Positions 6,104 through 8,370 of a stretch of 8,370 bases of DNA are shown piece by piece (position 1 is the stretch's first letter; each line of letters opens with the position of its first letter). The DNA comes from Alphaproteobacteria bacterium. Its GTDB lineage: Bacteria > Pseudomonadota > Alphaproteobacteria > Rhodobacterales > Rhodobacteraceae. The translations under genes and the position numbers were made by a program. The notes under the pieces were generated by a model. It saw only the letters and a program-made list of their open reading frames with translations, was not told where the DNA came from and searched no databases. The stretch lies in NCBI GenBank assembly GCA_003696705.1, contig RFGD01000172.1:1-8370 (forward strand). The letters run 5' to 3'.

Positions 6104-7363
6104 TCAGGCCATCGATGGCCGCGGCGCGCCCACCGCCGCGCCGGCACCCGCGCCAGCTGCAAGTTCCCGGGACAGATCAAGGACCGCGTCCACCCACGCC
6201 TCGGGCTCGAGCGCCAGCGCCCGGCCTGCCGCCAGCGCACGGGAGGCCAGACGGTCTGCAAGGGCCGTGTCGACCCGAAGCCGTCGCATTGCCCGGGCAA
6301 GGGCCGCCACGTCGCCCGACGGAAAGCCGAGGCCCGCCCCGTTCGCGATCACGTCGGACGCCACCAGGGCGCTGTCGGAGACGATTACCGGCATCCCGGC
6401 CAGGAGGGCCTCGGCGATGACCAGGCCGAAGGGCTCGGGCCCGCGGCTCGGCATGACAAGGGCGCGCGCCCCCCGCGCGATCCGGGCGATCCCCTCCGGA
6501 TCCTGCCAGCCGTGAAAGCGGTGGTCGGGATACATGCGGGCCAGGCTTGCGGCCTCGGCGCCCGCACCGACAAGCGCGCAGGGCACGCCGGCCCGCCTGC
6601 CCGCTTCGCAGAAGTCCCGGGCGCCCTTCAGGGGGTGCATGTCACCGACGAAGAGAAACGGCGCATCCGCCGCCGGCGCCCACGTCCCCGGCGTCGTCAG
6701 CGGCCGGGCGGTGTTGGCGATCGCCCGGACCCGCGCCCCGGAAATAGCCGGGCGAAGGCGCGCGTCCATCGCGGCGTTCGGCAGGACGACGGTGGCCTTG
6801 CGCAAGAGCCGCCGGCGCGCGCCGCGCATGGCCAGATGGCGCAGCACCCGCCAGGCCTTCTCCGCTCTGCCGCGCTTGTCGCAGTTGCGCATGAGGCACG
6901 CCGCACCAAGCGGCACGAGGTTGCAGATCTTCTCGTGCCGATAGTCGAAGAAGGCGCCGTTCGGGCACGCCAGGAAGTAGTCATGCGCCTGCACGATCAC
7001 GCGCGCGGCGACAGGCCCGAGCGCCGCCATGACCGAGGGCGAGAATGTCTGCATGAAGCCGTGCAGATGGTAGATCGTCCGCGGCGTGTCATGCGCCGCG
7101 ATCCATCGCGAAAGCGCGCGCGACGCCTCGCGGTTCCAGATGCCGTCGACGGCGACGCGAAGCCGTGGACGGTCGCGAAGCCGCGACAGGCCCAGCGCGA
7201 CTGTCTCGACGCCCGGGATCCGCTCGCCGCCGTCGTCGCCCGCGAACACCGTCACGCCGACGCCGCGCGCGGCCATGGCCCGGGCCTCGTCCATTGCCAC
7301 GCGGGCCGCGCCGCCACGAACCCGGGCAAGATCGGTCAGGATGACCATTCGCGGAAGCGTCAT
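6104..7363 (-). CDS. GT4-family (GT-B) glycosyltransferase
   Basis: This 419-residue protein is a retaining GT-B glycosyltransferase that would transfer a sugar from a nucleotide donor during surface polysaccharide or glycolipid synthesis at the cytoplasmic face. The N-terminal Rossmann half opens MVILTDLARVRGGAARVA (6-23) with the glycine-rich acceptor-side loop, and has HLHGF (99-103). The C-terminal half shows FLFVGDMHPLKG (236-247), VMPSRGPEPFGLVIAEAL (303-320) with the EX7E pair Glu310/Glu318, and ASDVIANGAGLGF. An insert-like segment has four cysteines (C133, C147, C156, C161) around HDYFLACPNG and LMRNCDKRGR. The tail is Ala/Gly-rich (about 401-419). The ATG at 7363 overlaps the stop of the upstream GT2 gene by four bases (ATGA), implying translational coupling. 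A start at Met6 is the alternative. Donor and acceptor sugars are unknown. Confidence 0.9.
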   Translation of the reverse strand: MTLPRMVILTDLARVRGGAARVAMDEARAMAARGVGVTVFAGDDGGERIPGVETVALGLSRLRDRPRLRVAVDGIWNREASRALSRWIAAHDTPRTIYHLHGFMQTFSPSVMAALGPVAARVIVQAHDYFLACPNGAFFDYRHEKICNLVPLGAACLMRNCDKRGRAEKAWRVLRHLAMRGARRRLLRKATVVLPNAAMDARLRPAISGARVRAIANTARPLTTPGTWAPAADAPFLFVGDMHPLKGARDFCEAGRRAGVPCALVGAGAEAASLARMYPDHRFHGWQDPEGIARIARGARALVMPSRGPEPFGLVIAEALLAGMPVIVSDSALVASDVIANGAGLGFPSGDVAALARAMRRLRVDTALADRLASRALAAGRALALEPEAWVDAVLDLSRELAAGAGAGAAVGAPRPSMA

Positions 7364-8232
7364 GGCTCAAGATCCAGAATGCGGCCCGGCGCAAGACGCC
7401 GGCGGGCAAGATCGGCCATGGCCAGAAGGTTCCCGCGCAACCGGCCGCGGCGGTCCACCCAGGGCTCGGGCGCGACCGAGCGGACAAGGTTCGCGGCGAT
7501 GTTTCCCCCCATCAGCCGCGCCGCGCGCAACCACGCCAGCGTCCCTTTCCGGGCCAGGTAACAGGGGTTCGCAATCTGCGCATAGCCCAGCCGGACGCCC
7601 GGCGACCGACCGATCTTCACGCCAAGATGGACGCCGCGAAGCGCATCCGTCCACACCACGCGGCCGTGGCTGGCCATGCGGCGCGAGAAGTCGACATCCT
7701 CGAGCCAGCCATAAAGCGGCAGCGCCTCGTCGAACCGGGGCCCGCCGGGGGGCGGGACGCGCACCACCATGTTGCAGCCGTAGGCATCGGGCACGTCGGC
7801 AAGAATGCCCTCGGGCGGCGGCGCGCGCGACAGAAGGGCCGTTGCCGCTGCATGCCCGATGCCGGGTCCCTTGATACCGTCGGCCAGCACCCTGCCCGTG
7901 GCGACAACGACGTCCGGGTAGAGGGAAAAGAGCCGCTCGGCCACCTCGAGGAAGTCGGTGGCCGGCACGAAATCGTCGTCCAGAAAGGCGACGATGTCAC
8001 CCGGCGCGAGGCTTTCGAGGATGGCGTTGCGCTGTCGGGTCAGGCCGGGGCCGGCGGCAAGGCGCTCGATCCCCACGCCCCCCACCTCGGTCAGGCCGGC
8101 CGGCAGATCCCGGGGCGCCGGCGTCGAGACGAGGATGCGGTCGGGCCGGCACGACTGATGCTCGAGCCCGCGGAGCGTGTGCCCAAGCACCGCCGCCCGG
8201 CCGGCCGACGCGATACCCACGACCAGCGTCAC
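7360..8232 (-). CDS. GT2-family (GT-A) glycosyltransferase
   Basis: This 290-residue protein has the GT-A fold of glycosyltransferase family 2 and would transfer a sugar from a nucleotide donor, probably on the cytoplasmic side of the membrane. TLVVGIASAGRAAVL (2-16) is the nucleotide-binding start. ILVSTPAPRDLP and GLTRQRNAIL follow, then the metal-binding triplet at 85-87 in VAFLDDDFVPATDFL. GWLEDVDFSRR (175-185) carries the ED motif with the catalytic base. The C-terminal GVKIGRSPGVRLGYAQIANPC is a stretch I associate with related alphaproteobacterial enzymes. The start is a GTG at 8232: an in-frame TAG lies upstream at 8287-8289, I found no ATG in between, and the fold begins immediately. 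The ribosome-binding site is weak. It is the first gene of a pair with the overlapping GT4 gene. The acceptor is unknown. Confidence 0.88.
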   Translation of the reverse strand: MTLVVGIASAGRAAVLGHTLRGLEHQSCRPDRILVSTPAPRDLPAGLTEVGGVGIERLAAGPGLTRQRNAILESLAPGDIVAFLDDDFVPATDFLEVAERLFSLYPDVVVATGRVLADGIKGPGIGHAAATALLSRAPPPEGILADVPDAYGCNMVVRVPPPGGPRFDEALPLYGWLEDVDFSRRMASHGRVVWTDALRGVHLGVKIGRSPGVRLGYAQIANPCYLARKGTLAWLRAARLMGGNIAANLVRSVAPEPWVDRRGRLRGNLLAMADLARRRLAPGRILDLEP

Positions 8233-8276
8233 GACCGCGCCCGCCCGGCAGCGAATGGCCGACGTGACAGGGCCCG

Positions 8277-8323
8277 CCGGCCGACGCTATACATTCCGAC
8301 CGGCCGATCGTATCCTCGGCCGG
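8277..8323. repeat. Three copies of CCGGCCGA in the gap upstream of the glycosyltransferase pair
   Basis: CCGGCCGA occurs at 8277-8284 and 8300-8307 (23 bases apart, same orientation) and inverted as TCGGCCGG at 8316-8323. The last two form a dyad with an eight-base spacer. Between the first two lies a TATAGC-like element on the minus strand, so the repeats could flank a promoter of the GT2 gene. No regulator is known for this pattern, and GC-rich composition makes chance matches easy. Confidence 0.4.
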
Positions 8324-8358
8324 GAAAAGGCACCCCATCACGGTTGGGGATCGGGCAG

Positions 8359-8370
8359 ATGCAGGAAACA
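8359..8370 (+). CDS. Possible start of a divergent gene, cut by the right edge
   Basis: An ATG at 8359 opens four codons (MQET) before the window ends, with GGGGA eight bases upstream as a possible ribosome-binding site. It would be divergent from the glycosyltransferase pair and share the 8233-8358 gap. The coding evidence is too short for any family call, and it may not be a gene. Confidence 0.22.

Overview
The window is GC-rich, densely coded DNA. Its gene content and protein style point to an alphaproteobacterium, most likely of the Rhodobacterales. Supporting signs are a MetRS with an FSTSQGRG loop in place of KMSKS, a LexA box of the alphaproteobacterial GAAC-N7-GAAC type, and an ImuA-like protein. 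It reads as an ordinary chromosomal region. I see no transposase, integrase, phage gene or CRISPR array, and no clear change in base composition.

Left part (1-1879, all on the minus strand): the first 50 codons of a YmdB-type metallophosphoesterase cut by the window edge, a Tas-like aldo/keto reductase, and a small exported DsrE-family protein. Hairpins lie after the dsrE-like gene and after the reductase gene, so these are probably short separate transcripts. The 1880-2000 gap is a divergent promoter region. It carries an AT-rich dyad on the dsrE side and a LexA-type box on the other side.

Centre (2001-6027, plus strand): an ImuA-like SOS gene directly behind the LexA box, an MFS transporter of the YcaD-like kind, methionyl-tRNA synthetase (metG), and tRNA-Leu(UAA). 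A strong hairpin sits between metG and the tRNA, ending only a few bases before the mature tRNA 5' end.

Right part (6028-8370): two glycosyltransferase genes on the minus strand, convergent with the tRNA. A GT2-family enzyme is followed by a GT4-family enzyme with a 4-base stop/start overlap, so they are probably a translationally coupled pair making part of a surface polysaccharide or glycolipid. Upstream of them is a repeat-bearing gap (8233-8358), and a possible divergent plus-strand gene begins at the very edge.

I do not see a clearly new multi-gene system. The items most worth following up are the SOS-controlled imuA homologue that stands without imuB or dnaE2, the dyad in front of the exported DsrE gene, the MetRS signature-loop variant, the tRNA leader hairpin, and the four-cysteine cluster in the GT4 enzyme.
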